64,000 nt of DNA from Pseudomonas asplenii (GCF_001293465.1 NZ_JSYZ01000009.1:537090-601089); one strand, 5' to 3'; shown: positions 1-8,500, numbered from the stretch's first letter. Translations and numbers: made by a program. Notes: generated from the sequence alone by a model not told the origin.

Positions 1-956
<956 letters not shown>

Positions 957-1057
957 TCAAAGCAGGTAGACGCCACAGGCAGCAGCGGCGATATATAACT
1001 ATATGAAAGGTTTGAAGAATAAATCTAGAACTTTTTATCGATCCGCCGAATTTCGCC

Positions 1058-1558
1058 TCAGTTGTCGTCATGCCGACGGCGCTGCAACAGCGGCACGAGG
1101 TACACCGGCACCCGCGACAACTGCAGGACCCGCGCTGCGGTGCGGCCCAAGTGTGCCTGCGCACCGGTGCCATGGCTGTGACTTCCGACAATCAACAGAT
1201 CGACTGCCAGCCGTTGCGCGTGGGTGAGAATGACCTGCGAAGGATCCCCCTGGAGCACCTGGACCGACTGGATCATCGCCAGGTCCTGCTGCCCTTCCCC
1301 CAACTCCTCGCGAAAGCTGTCCAATACCCGTTGCTCGATATTGGCCATCACGGTGTTAAGACCCTGGCTGTGCAATTCGTTCAATGCCTGCTCGTCCAGA
1401 TAGCTCTGCAACACCGACTCCGCAAACAACCCCATGGGTTCGACCGCGTGCACCACATGCAAGTCGGCCTTGAACGTTCGAGCCAGACCCAGCGCATGCT
1501 GCATGACGTAAGGCGCATACAGGCCGAGGTCGGTGGCATACAGCATCGAACGAATCAT
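1058..1558 (-). CDS. Universal stress protein, UspA family
   Basis: A single Usp domain of 166 residues. The N-terminus IRSMLYATDLG is the usual first strand and nucleotide-contact region, and the C-terminal half has VGSHSHGTGAQAHLGRTAARV, which resembles the glycine-rich ATP loop but has GRT where the classical ATP-binding subgroup has GS/GT. ATP binding is therefore likely but not certain. The start has a strong ribosome binding site (GAGGAGG, five bases upstream). It is transcribed in the same direction as cysB, with its stop 110 bases upstream of the cysB start. Such proteins modulate survival under starvation or stress; no specific partner can be deduced. Confidence 0.9.
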   Translation of the reverse strand: MIRSMLYATDLGLYAPYVMQHALGLARTFKADLHVVHAVEPMGLFAESVLQSYLDEQALNELHSQGLNTVMANIEQRVLDSFREELGEGQQDLAMIQSVQVLQGDPSQVILTHAQRLAVDLLIVGSHSHGTGAQAHLGRTAARVLQLSRVPVYLVPLLQRRRHDDN

Positions 1559-1639
1559 GGGACCTCCTCGATTGCCAGAATGGCGGAGATGGATTGAGCT
1601 TAGCAGCGCACCGGACAGTTCGGCGCCCTGCTGGTCGGG

Positions 1640-2551
1640 CTAATCCGTAGCCTGGGGTTCGTTGCTGATGCCGTGGGGAACATGGCCGGTGGCGACCACT
1701 TCGCGGGCTCTTTCGCAGTGCCCGGTCTGGTCGTCGAAAAACACATCCGCGGCAAAGGCCTCGAGGAACGCCGACTTGTCCAGGCCACCGAGGAACAGCG
1801 ACTCGTCGAGGCGAATGTCCCATTCGCGCAAGGTGCGGATCACCCGTTCGTGGGCTGGCGCCGAGCGGGCGGTGACCAACGCGGTGCGGATCGGACAGGC
1901 CTCGTCGGCGAACTCGCGCTGCAGCAGGTTGAGCGCCGCCAGGAAGCCCTTGAAAGGCCCGCCACGCAGCGGCTCGCGGGCCGACTGGCGCTCGGCGGCC
2001 TGGAAGGCCGCCAGCCCGCCGAGCTGGTAGATCCGCTCCGACTCATCGGAAAACAGCACCGCATCGCCGTCGAAGGCGATGCGCAACTCGGCGCTGGCCG
2101 CCCGGCGGGCACCACCGGCCAGGATGGTCGCCGCGGCAAATCCGGCCTCCAGGGCGCTGCGCACGTCTTCAGCGTGGGTCGACAGAAACAGATGACAGCC
2201 AAAAGCCGCCAGATAGGGATAGGGAGTACGTCCGCCGGCAAACGCCGCTCGGGAAATATCCAGGCCGTAATGCTGGATCGAGTTGAACACCCGCAGGCCG
2301 GTGTCGGCACTGTTGCGCGACACCAGCACCACTTCGACCCGCGAACGCCCCAGGCTGGCATTGAGGCTCAGAAGCTTCTGCACCAGGGGAAACGCCTCAC
2401 CCGGCTCGAGAATCTCCTCCTCGTGTTCGATCTGATACTTGCGATAGGCCTCCACCCCCTGGCTCAGATAGACCTGATGGCTTTCACTGAGGTCGAACAG
2501 CGCCCGCGAGGAAATCGCCAGTACCAACTTGCCGCCAAGGCTGTTTGCCAT
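1640..2551 (-). CDS. 5'-nucleotidase (PF06189-type)
   Basis: 303 residues, resembling the bacterial and cytosolic 5'-nucleotidase family related to NT5C1, which removes the 5' phosphate of nucleoside monophosphates. Visible markers are the N-terminal KLVLAISSRALFDL, the central VVLVSRNSADTGLRVF and the acidic motif DGDAVLFSDE at residues 161-170. The start ATG has GGGAGA at suitable spacing. It lies 18 bases downstream of panE on the same strand and may be co-transcribed with it. Substrate preference cannot be read from the sequence. Confidence 0.85.
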   Translation of the reverse strand: MANSLGGKLVLAISSRALFDLSESHQVYLSQGVEAYRKYQIEHEEEILEPGEAFPLVQKLLSLNASLGRSRVEVVLVSRNSADTGLRVFNSIQHYGLDISRAAFAGGRTPYPYLAAFGCHLFLSTHAEDVRSALEAGFAAATILAGGARRAASAELRIAFDGDAVLFSDESERIYQLGGLAAFQAAERQSAREPLRGGPFKGFLAALNLLQREFADEACPIRTALVTARSAPAHERVIRTLREWDIRLDESLFLGGLDKSAFLEAFAADVFFDDQTGHCERAREVVATGHVPHGISNEPQATD

Positions 2552-2569
2552 GATGTTCTCCCGATGGTC

Positions 2570-3529
2570 TCAGCGGTTGTGCACGTCGATGAAATCCAGA
2601 GCCTGATACAGGGCGCGGATCTTCGGCAAGTCACAACCGGCCTCAAGGGCGGCAGCCAGCGGACGGACGTAGATCGCCTCCAGTTCCAGCGCGCGCCTGT
2701 GGATAAAGTCGTGGTACATGCTTGGCCAATAGTCCGGCATCTTTTCCGTGACCTTGAACAGGTGCTCGGCGTAGCCGGCCGGCAAGACATGCCCACAGGC
2801 CTGCGCGCCCTGCACCACCTCCGCCATGAGTGCCTGCACCAGTTCGCGGCTGCTGGCATCGCTCATCAGCGGCGTGGTGCTGGCCCGCAGCAGCACCGAC
2901 AGGCCGTTGTACGGCACGTTCCATACCAGCTTCTGCCAGCGCGCCTGCTCCAGGTTGGCCATGGCCCGGGATTCGATACCGGCCAGGCGGAACAGCGCGG
3001 CGCCCTCCTCGACCAGCGCCTGGCGGGCGCCCTCGTCATCGAACAACGGGCCACTGTGATAACCGAGGTTCACCGAGCCCAGCGCCTGATGCACCACCGC
3101 CCCCGGACCGGTGCGATGCACGCAGATGAAGCACAGCCCACCGAGCAGGTGCAGCGAGTCGGGCAGCAACGGACGCAACTGTTCCTCGACACCCAGGCCA
3201 TTCTGCAACAACAGCACCCGGGCGCCGGGCGCTGCGACCTTGGCGATCAGCGGAGCGAGTTCGGCATTGGCGGTGGCCTTGGCCCCCACCAGCAGCCAGT
3301 CGCAGGGCGGCAGGTCTTCGGCCGAAGCATAGGCCTGCACCGGGTTCAGGTGTAGCTGGCCGTGGACAGCACTGTCGATCCGCAACCCGTTTTCAGCCAC
3401 GGCGGAAAACTCGCTGCGCAGTAGAAAGTGCACGTCGAAACCGGCACGCGCCAGCATCACCCCGTAGAACCCGCCGATCGCCCCGGTACCGATGATGCCG
3501 ATACGCGGCCTGTTCGTTGAAACTGTCAT
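2570..3529 (-). CDS. panE: 2-dehydropantoate 2-reductase
   Basis: NADPH-dependent ketopantoate reductase of the pantothenate (coenzyme A) pathway, or a close paralogue. 319 residues. The N-terminal Rossmann loop GTGAIGGFYG lies at residues 14-23; the C-terminal helical domain carries KLVWNVPYNGLSVLLRA, which contains the conserved Lys-x3-Asn region of the family. I chose the ATG at 3529 because the glycine loop then starts at the usual distance and AAGGAG precedes it; an open frame continues 54 codons further without a suitable start. The ATG overlaps the TGA of the 48-codon gene upstream (ATGA), so translation is probably coupled. Several PanE homologues usually coexist in pseudomonads, so pathway use is inferred. 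Confidence 0.9.
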   Translation of the reverse strand: MTVSTNRPRIGIIGTGAIGGFYGVMLARAGFDVHFLLRSEFSAVAENGLRIDSAVHGQLHLNPVQAYASAEDLPPCDWLLVGAKATANAELAPLIAKVAAPGARVLLLQNGLGVEEQLRPLLPDSLHLLGGLCFICVHRTGPGAVVHQALGSVNLGYHSGPLFDDEGARQALVEEGAALFRLAGIESRAMANLEQARWQKLVWNVPYNGLSVLLRASTTPLMSDASSRELVQALMAEVVQGAQACGHVLPAGYAEHLFKVTEKMPDYWPSMYHDFIHRRALELEAIYVRPLAAALEAGCDLPKIRALYQALDFIDVHNR

Positions 3530-3672
3530 GGCTGCTCCTTTATGCAAAGCTGTCGTGATTCGAGAAACCTCAAGGTCTGGAGCAGTGTCTGCGTCCTGGG
3601 CATTTCGCAGCCGGCAGGTGCCAGCATGCCCCCGTAGAAACCACCGATGCCCGGCGACGCTGCCTGGTTCAT
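3526..3672 (-). CDS. Small 48-residue protein carrying a PanE-like glycine loop, coupled at both ends
   Basis: A short frame not attributable to any family I know. It starts at an ATG (3672) that overlaps the TGA of the thioredoxin-like gene as ATGA, has its own GAGGAG ribosome binding site, and ends in a TGA that overlaps the panE ATG, again as ATGA. The product begins MNQAASPGIGGFYGGMLAPAG and ends CIKEQP. The stretch IGGFYGGMLAPAG copies IGGFYGVMLARAG of PanE encoded just downstream; about 48 bases of DNA align at roughly three quarters identity. It may be a duplicated panE start reshaped into a linker gene or a real small protein. The gene structure is seen; expression is inferred. Confidence 0.55.
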   Translation of the reverse strand: MNQAASPGIGGFYGGMLAPAGCEMPRTQTLLQTLRFLESRQLCIKEQP

Positions 3673-3989
3673 GGCAACTCCTCGGGGACACGCCCCAGGG
3701 CCTGCCGCAGTCCCTCGCTCAGCTCACGCAGGGCCAGGGGAGCACGCAGTGCCCCCTGGAACCGACCGTCCCGGACCACGAACAGCGCCGGCAGGTGAAA
3801 GACCTCGTAGCGCTGGACCAAGCCGCCATTGTCACCGGCATCGATCCAGCACAGGCGGTCGACCGGCAACCCCAGCCCCGGCAGTGCCTGGCGGGCGAAA
3901 CGGCAGGACGCGCAACCGGCACTGGTGAAGATCAGCAATGAAACCCCCGGCAGGTCGAGCAGTTGGCGGTCCGCATCAAAATCGGACAA
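3669..3989 (-). CDS. Thioredoxin-like protein with CASC motif
   Basis: A short thioredoxin-fold protein. LLIFTSAGCASCRFARQ carries the CxxC redox pair and HLPALFVVRDG is the cis-proline segment of the fold. No signal peptide is visible, so it should be cytoplasmic. Two starts are possible: the ATG at 4055 gives 128 residues but overlaps the divergent PilZ start codon and lacks a good ribosome binding site; the TTG at 3989 gives 106 residues, the usual length for a stand-alone domain, and is preceded by GAAGGGGG at proper spacing. I prefer the TTG. The stop overlaps the start of the 48-codon gene, which overlaps panE, so these three probably form one operon. Confidence 0.75.
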   Translation of the reverse strand: MSDFDADRQLLDLPGVSLLIFTSAGCASCRFARQALPGLGLPVDRLCWIDAGDNGGLVQRYEVFHLPALFVVRDGRFQGALRAPLALRELSEGLRQALGRVPEELP

Positions 3990-4004
3990 CTCGACCCCCT
4001 TCAC

Positions 4005-4010
4005 TATACT
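4005..4010 (+). promoter_or_regulatory. Possible -10 element for the PilZ gene
   Basis: TATACT lies 44 bases upstream of the PilZ gene start, within the longer version of the divergent thioredoxin frame. A weak -35 candidate (TCGGAC, 3982-3987) sits 17 bases upstream. The match is suggestive only. Confidence 0.3.
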
Positions 4011-4053
4011 GGGGAAAGGTTTTTCCGGTGACCGGCACACGGAGTCGTTTGTC

Positions 4054-4500
4054 ATGGTGCGCTTTCTACCTCATCCCGTAGACGTTCCAGTGAAACTGAC
4101 CTTGCTCGAACACTCGTGCATCTCGAGGCACCGCCTGCACTGCCTCAGCCTCGGCGGCATCGCCTGCCACTCGCCACGGGCCTGGCGGCATGGCTCGGCC
4201 CTGGAGATGCGTATCCCGAGCCTGGGCGACAGCGCATGTTACTCCGGCTACGTGGCCTGGTGCCTGAAACGCAAGCATGTATTTCTGGTGGGCATCGCCT
4301 TCGTCGACGAGCAGACCCTGTTCGGCGCGCGCATGGGCGAGCAGATCTGCCAGATCGAACGCTACCGGCGCGCCCGCCAGCAACTCGACGCCGGGCCGCA
4401 GAGCATCGAGGCGATTGCCCGCGAATGGGTGCAACGGCATGCCGGCGATTTCTCCCATGCCAGCCTCGAACGACCCTTTACCCGGGCCCTGCTCGATTAA
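4054..4500 (+). CDS. PilZ domain protein
   Basis: 148 residues from the ATG at 4054, with GGAG nine bases upstream. The N-terminal 100 residues resemble a PilZ domain: HRLHCLSLGGIACHSP sits where the D/NxSxxG motif is expected (here LSLGG), then strands such as GYVAWCLKRKHVFLVGIAF end the barrel. The RxxxR c-di-GMP arginine motif is not obvious near the N-terminus, so c-di-GMP binding is uncertain and it could act as a non-binding PilZ adaptor. The C-terminal 50 residues are charged and helical. It is divergent from the thioredoxin-like gene and 125 bases upstream of the DAHP synthase gene. Confidence 0.75.
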   Translation: MVRFLPHPVDVPVKLTLLEHSCISRHRLHCLSLGGIACHSPRAWRHGSALEMRIPSLGDSACYSGYVAWCLKRKHVFLVGIAFVDEQTLFGARMGEQICQIERYRRARQQLDAGPQSIEAIAREWVQRHAGDFSHASLERPFTRALLD

Positions 4501-4625
4501 TCCGGCCTTTGCCCATTGCCCGGTTACGGCCTAACGCGCTAAGGTTCGGCTCCCCGACACGCTCATATCGCTGTGCTCCGCCGCGCGGGGCTGGCGACGG
4601 CACCCGTGACCTGACGAGTAACACG

Positions 4626-5702
4626 ATGGCTGATTTACCGATCAACGACCTTAACGTCGCCTCCAACGAGACGCTGATCACGCCTGATCAGCTCAAGCGT
4701 GACATTCCCCTGAGCGAGGCTGCCCTGCGCACCGTGACCCGGGGCCGCGAGGTGATTCGCAACATTCTCGATGGCAAGGACCATCGCCTGTTCGTCGTCA
4801 TCGGGCCCTGCTCGATCCACGACATCAAGGCTGCCCACGAATATGCCGAACGCCTCAAGGTGCTCGCTGCCGAAGTCTCCGACAGCCTGTACCTGGTGAT
4901 GCGCGTGTACTTCGAGAAGCCGCGGACCACGGTCGGCTGGAAAGGCCTGATCAACGACCCGTACCTGGATGACTCGTTCAAGATCCAGGATGGCCTGCAC
5001 ATCGGTCGCCAACTGCTGCTGGACCTGGCCGAAATGGGCCTGCCCACCGCCACCGAAGCGCTCGACCCGATCTCGCCGCAGTACCTGCAGGACCTGATCA
5101 GCTGGTCGGCCATCGGTGCCCGTACCACCGAATCCCAGACCCACCGCGAAATGGCTTCCGGCCTGTCCTCGGCGGTCGGCTTCAAGAACGGTACCGATGG
5201 CGGCCTGACCGTGGCGATCAACGCCCTGCAGTCGGTCTCCAAGCCGCACCGCTTCCTCGGCATCAACCAGGAAGGCGGCGTGTCGATCGTCACCACCAAG
5301 GGCAACGCCTACGGTCACGTGGTGCTGCGCGGCGGCAACGGCAAGCCCAACTATGACTCGGTGAGCGTTGCGCTCTGCGAGCAGGCGTTGAGCAAGGCCG
5401 GGATCAAGAACAACATCATGGTCGATTGCAGCCACGCCAACTCCAACAAGGACCCGGCGCTGCAACCGCTGGTAATGGAGAACGTCGCCAACCAGATCCT
5501 CGAAGGCAACCAGTCGATCATCGGCCTGATGGTCGAAAGCCACCTGAACTGGGGCTGCCAGGCAATTCCGAAGGACCTCGCCGACCTGCAGTACGGCGTG
5601 TCGATCACCGACGCCTGCATCGACTGGGACAGCACCGAGAAGACCTTGCGCAGCATGCACGCCAAGCTCAAGGACGTACTGCCCAAGCGGGCCCGCGGCT
5701 GA
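4626..5702 (+). CDS. 3-deoxy-7-phosphoheptulonate (DAHP) synthase, class I
   Basis: First enzyme of the shikimate pathway: condenses phosphoenolpyruvate and erythrose 4-phosphate. 358 residues, the usual length of the AroF/AroG/AroH class. Markers include GPCSIHD near residue 60, RVYFEKPRTTVGWKG near 95-110, ARTTESQTHREMASGL, GFKNGTDG and the metal-binding region VDCSHANSNKD. Which aromatic amino acid inhibits it cannot be decided from sequence alone, so I give no gene symbol. The position beside panE, usp and cysB matches the tyrosine-type enzyme PA1750 of P. aeruginosa from memory. A rho-independent terminator follows. Confidence 0.95.
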   Translation: MADLPINDLNVASNETLITPDQLKRDIPLSEAALRTVTRGREVIRNILDGKDHRLFVVIGPCSIHDIKAAHEYAERLKVLAAEVSDSLYLVMRVYFEKPRTTVGWKGLINDPYLDDSFKIQDGLHIGRQLLLDLAEMGLPTATEALDPISPQYLQDLISWSAIGARTTESQTHREMASGLSSAVGFKNGTDGGLTVAINALQSVSKPHRFLGINQEGGVSIVTTKGNAYGHVVLRGGNGKPNYDSVSVALCEQALSKAGIKNNIMVDCSHANSNKDPALQPLVMENVANQILEGNQSIIGLMVESHLNWGCQAIPKDLADLQYGVSITDACIDWDSTEKTLRSMHAKLKDVLPKRARG

Positions 5703-5730
5703 TCGCACAGCGATTGCGCAGAAACAAAGA

Positions 5731-5754
5731 CGCCGGGCAATGCCCGGCGTTTTC
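5731..5754 (+). terminator. Terminator between DAHP synthase and the GNAT gene
   Basis: Stem CGCCGGGC / GCCCGGCG (5731-5738 and 5742-5749) with a short loop, followed by TTTTC. It lies between two convergent genes and the upstream flank contains AAAGA, so it may also act weakly on the opposite strand. Confidence 0.85.
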
Positions 5755-5771
5755 ATGTCTGTTCGATGGGA

Positions 5772-6053
5772 TCAGGTCTTAGCGGCGTGCCGCTGATGCC
5801 GTTCCATGTAGCGTTCCACATAGGAGCAGGAAGGGATGACGGTGTACCCCATGCGTTCAGCGTACTCCAGCGCCTGCTCGGTCAGCGCCGCTGCAATGCC
5901 TCGGCCACGCAACGCGTTGGGCACGAAGGTGCGGTAGATATCCAGGGTCTGCTTACCCAGGTCCATATAGGTCAGGTAGGCACGATGACCGTCCACATTG
6001 GTCTCGAACTGATGACCAGCCTGGTCATGGTGGATGGACAACGCCTCGCTCAT
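5772..6053 (-). CDS. Small GNAT-type N-acetyltransferase (YjdJ/PF14542-like)
   Basis: 93 residues, belonging to the short GCN5-related acetyltransferases that contain only the acetyl-CoA core. Visible are TFVPNALRGRGIAAALTEQALEYAERMGY, split by the RGRGIA pyrophosphate loop near residue 50, and the closing strand VIPSCSYVERYMERH. The ATG at 6053 is chosen over the in-frame GTG at 6056 because GAGGAG then has a five-base spacing. The substrate is unknown. Convergent with DAHP synthase. Confidence 0.85.
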   Translation of the reverse strand: MSEALSIHHDQAGHQFETNVDGHRAYLTYMDLGKQTLDIYRTFVPNALRGRGIAAALTEQALEYAERMGYTVIPSCSYVERYMERHQRHAAKT

Positions 6054-6513
6054 CACTACTCCTCGCGGGTCTTGGTATTCGACCCTACCTTACCGATGTT
6101 TTTCCGGCGAAGGAACCTCTACGCCACCCCGTGCCTGTTTGGACAACGAGAACAGCCGACCGCTCCCTGAAAAAAACGAGCACGTATCAAATAGTAGGCA
6201 CCCTTGGCAAAAATGCTCAAGACACGCTCGTCACGTCGCCCGGCACCGTTCGGATCATGGCACGGGCCAACACTCCCTGGCGGGCGAGAAGCTGAACATG
6301 GGCTGAAAATTGCCGGAATGTCATGTTGTATGACGCACACTCCCGGTTAAAGTCACTTTCCAACTAGCAAAAGATACTCCCCGCCACGTGGACGGTAGGG
6401 AACAAGAGTTACCCGTTGCGGTCAGAACGAGGCCTGGATACAACCGGACACTTGCCACCTGTTGCATGACGGGCCGACTGAAGATCGCATAAAGCGCTCG
6501 GAACGGGCTTTAC

Positions 6514-6536
6514 CACTGTATGTTTTTTATACAGTG
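6514..6536. repeat. Perfect 8-bp inverted repeat (CACTGTAT...ATACAGTG)
   Basis: Arms at 6514-6521 and 6529-6536 with the loop GTTTTTT. It could be an operator or an RNA hairpin about 160 bases before oprI. It is not a LexA box: the CTGT-ACAG half-sites are three bases too far apart. Confidence 0.5.
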
Positions 6537-6587
6537 CCAGGCAAAGTTAGCTGAAAAACATTCTGTACCAAGAATTTTTTTTGCTTC

Positions 6588-6616
6588 TTGCGTTACGTCA
6601 GTTTACTTACTACAAG
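6588..6616 (+). promoter_or_regulatory. oprI: Possible oprI promoter
   Basis: TTGCGT (6588-6593) and TACAAG (6611-6616) are 17 bases apart, within an AT-rich stretch that includes a run of eight T. This would give a leader of about 70 bases before oprI. Matches to consensus are moderate, so the assignment is tentative. Confidence 0.35.
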
Positions 6617-6695
6617 TAATGGGTAGTATGTACGCCGGCTATTTCCTCACTCTGGGGTTATGGTCATTAATAGAAAGTCCTTGAAGGGGAACACG

Positions 6696-6947
6696 ATGAA
6701 CAACGTTCTGAAATTCTCGGCTCTGGCCCTGGCCGCTGTACTGGCTACCGGTTGCAGCAGCGCATCGAAAGAAACCGAAGCTCGTCTGACTGCTACCGAA
6801 GACGCAGCTGCTCGTGCTCAGGCTCGTGCTGACGAAGCCTACCGCAAAGCTGATGAAGCTCTGGCTGCTGCTCAAAAAGCACAACAGACTGCTGACGAAG
6901 CGAACGAGCGCGCTCTGCGCATGCTGGAAAAAGCAAGCCGCAAGTAA
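6696..6947 (+). CDS. oprI: Major outer-membrane lipoprotein OprI
   Basis: 83 residues. Abundant Lpp-type lipoprotein that links the outer membrane to peptidoglycan. [20 protein letters not shown] is the signal peptide ending in the lipobox TGC; the mature part is an alanine-rich coiled coil ([18 protein letters not shown]) and the protein ends KASRK, with the terminal lysine that can be joined to peptidoglycan. The start at 6696 is preferred over an in-frame ATG at 6660 because GAAGGGG precedes it and the signal peptide then has normal length. Its codon choice (CGT, GCT, CTG) looks optimised for high expression. A strong terminator follows. Confidence 0.97.
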
Positions 6948-6968
6948 TAGTCCTTCGGGGCTGTTATC

Positions 6969-6998
6969 AAGCCGATCCATCCTTGGGTCGGCTTTTTT
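6969..6998 (+). terminator. oprI terminator
   Basis: Ten-base-pair stem AAGCCGATCC / GGGTCGGCTT with the loop ATCCTT, followed by TTTTT. It lies 22 bases after the oprI stop. Confidence 0.93.
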
Positions 6999-7030
6999 AT
7001 GCCCGCCCGCTTTATGGGCGGGCATGAAAA

Positions 7031-7061
7031 ACCCGCCTGGCGCGCAAGGCCCCAGGCGGGT
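7031..7061 (-). terminator. Terminator of the L,D-transpeptidase gene
   Basis: Stem ACCCGCCTGG (7031-7040) with CCAGGCGGGT (7052-7061). On the minus strand the stem is followed by a T run (complement of AAAA at 7027-7030). A second GC-rich hairpin at 7001-7024 (GCCCGCCC / GGGCGGGC) separates it from the oprI terminator. Confidence 0.85.
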
Positions 7062-7073
7062 CGTTCGAAGCCG

Positions 7074-8066
7074 TTACTGCTGAAGGTCGATCGGTGCGCT
7101 CGAGACCACCGGCGCCGCGCCCGGCACAGCGATTTCGGTCGGCAGACCATCTTCGGCCGCGACCACGTCGCGCACCTGGTCCCAGTTCACCCGCAGGTTC
7201 TTCGCCAGGTCGTCACGCTTGAGCAGGGCGTTGATCACCGCGGTGTGCTTGTCGACCACCGACGGGTTGCCATTGTCGTCCAGCGGCGTGTGCGCCTCCA
7301 GGTAGACCTTGCCGCCACTGACACCGAACTTGTAGGCCTCGTTGATGATCCGCACCGAGGTGCCGACCGGCACCATGCCGGCCATCTCCAGCACGTTGTT
7401 GTTGAACATGCGGAAGCAGCCGTGACTGGTACGGGTACCGATACCGAACTTCATGTTCGAACCGTGAATCAGGTAGCCCGGCGTGCCCAGGGTGAACTTG
7501 AACGGGCCCAGCGGATTGTCCGGACCGGCCGGCACCACGTTGGGCAGCGGATCGCCGTTGGCGGCATGTTCGGCCTTGATCGAGGCCGGCGGCGTCCAGG
7601 TCGGGTTCGGTGTCTTGGCGGTGATGGTAGTGTGGGCGATCGGCGAGCCCCAGCCTTCACGCCCGATACCCAGCGGGAAGGTGTAGACCACGTTGCGTCC
7701 CTTGGGGAAGTAGTACAGGCGATATTCGGCCAGGTTGATCACGATGCCTTCACGGGGCCCCGGCGGCAGGATGAAGCGGGTCGGCAGGACGATATCGGTA
7801 CCCGCACCCGGCAACCAGGCGTCGACCCCCGGGTTGGCCGCGACCATCTCCGAGTAGCCCAGGTCGTAGGTGGTACCGAGGTCGGCAAAGGTATCTTCAT
7901 ACTTGGCCTTGATCACCTGGACCTGGCCGACGATATCCTCGCCCGGCGGCGGCAACGGCAATTCCAGCGCGGAAACGGGACCCGCCGCACACAGGGCGGC
8001 AATGGACAGGCAACGGGTGACGGCAGGAAAGCGCGACAGCATCCGGGAAATCCTTCGCATGATCAT
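7074..8066 (-). CDS. L,D-transpeptidase (ErfK/YbiS family)
   Basis: 330 residues. N-terminal signal peptide (to about residue 33), a LysM-like segment (about 46-100, containing the ANPGVDAWLPGAGT stretch), then a YkuD catalytic domain with HGSNMKFGIG and the active-site motif SHGCFRM (His215, Cys217). These periplasmic enzymes make 3-3 cross-links or attach Lpp-type lipoproteins to peptidoglycan. It is convergent with oprI, whose product is such a lipoprotein, so an anchoring role is attractive but inferred. The start lacks an obvious Shine-Dalgarno sequence; a second ATG two codons downstream is possible. Confidence 0.92.
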   Translation of the reverse strand: MIMRRISRMLSRFPAVTRCLSIAALCAAGPVSALELPLPPPGEDIVGQVQVIKAKYEDTFADLGTTYDLGYSEMVAANPGVDAWLPGAGTDIVLPTRFILPPGPREGIVINLAEYRLYYFPKGRNVVYTFPLGIGREGWGSPIAHTTITAKTPNPTWTPPASIKAEHAANGDPLPNVVPAGPDNPLGPFKFTLGTPGYLIHGSNMKFGIGTRTSHGCFRMFNNNVLEMAGMVPVGTSVRIINEAYKFGVSGGKVYLEAHTPLDDNGNPSVVDKHTAVINALLKRDDLAKNLRVNWDQVRDVVAAEDGLPTEIAVPGAAPVVSSAPIDLQQ

Positions 8067-8150
8067 CGGAGAAATAAAGTTCGATTGTACACCTGCCGCC
8101 AGCCGCCCGGCAGGACATTGGCGGCGCTTCAGCTGGCAGACAGGCAGGTT

Positions 8151-8444
8151 TTACAGTTCGAAACGCAATTCCGGCCAGATCGGTGGCGTACCGCGTTTCT
8201 GGGACTCGAGAATCGCCCGGCAGAACGGGCACAGGCGCTGGTCGCGGAAAATCGACTTGTCCACCCCCGACCAGCGCGGCTGCGCCGGCAGCAGGCTGCC
8301 ACAGAGCGTGCGATCGGCGGAGCCACCCAGTTCCAGCTGACGCGTGACCAGATGCACCCGCACTTCCTGGCAGGCGAACAGATCCAGCTGCTCGTCGGGC
8401 TCGATCAGTTGGTAGGCAAATAGGGACCAGGCGGGACGCTGCAT
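8151..8444 (-). CDS. Conserved hypothetical protein, 97 residues, with CPFC motif
   Basis: I do not recognise a named family. The protein starts MQRPAWSLFAYQL after a CAGGAG ribosome binding site seven bases away. Four cysteines are present: one in FACQEV, one in TLCGSL and the pair CPFC, which could bind a metal. No signal peptide or membrane segment is seen. It sits between tesA and the L,D-transpeptidase on the same strand, the same place as a hypothetical gene next to tesA in P. aeruginosa. Confidence 0.75.
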   Translation of the reverse strand: MQRPAWSLFAYQLIEPDEQLDLFACQEVRVHLVTRQLELGGSADRTLCGSLLPAQPRWSGVDKSIFRDQRLCPFCRAILESQKRGTPPIWPELRFEL

Positions 8445-8500
8445 CGGGGGCTCCTGACAGGGGGGCGCCACATTAGCCGAAAAACCGCCGGTAAAAAAGC

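Larger units (their letters stand above)
6054..6695. other. 640-base intergenic region upstream of oprI
   Basis: No frame here has a convincing ribosome binding site or protein-like composition. It must contain the promoters of the GNAT gene (leftward) and oprI (rightward). Notable are a perfect 8-bp inverted repeat at 6514-6536 (CACTGTAT / ATACAGTG around a T-rich loop) and an AT-rich tract at about 6555-6620. The length is unusual for this window and would accommodate an untranslated RNA, but I cannot point to one with a terminator. Confidence 0.6.

Noticed and set aside
3530..3691. N-terminal extension of PanE to base 3691
   Set aside because: The extension lies in a different frame from the coupled small gene, lacks a ribosome binding site and would displace the nucleotide loop from the N-terminus.
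4635..5756. Long open frame antisense to DAHP synthase
   Set aside because: A by-product of high GC content; the translation is rich in Val, Gly, Arg and His with no family motif, while the plus strand encodes a clear enzyme.
6514..6536. LexA box
   Set aside because: The half-sites CTGT and ACAG are separated by 11 bases instead of 8, so LexA is not expected to bind.
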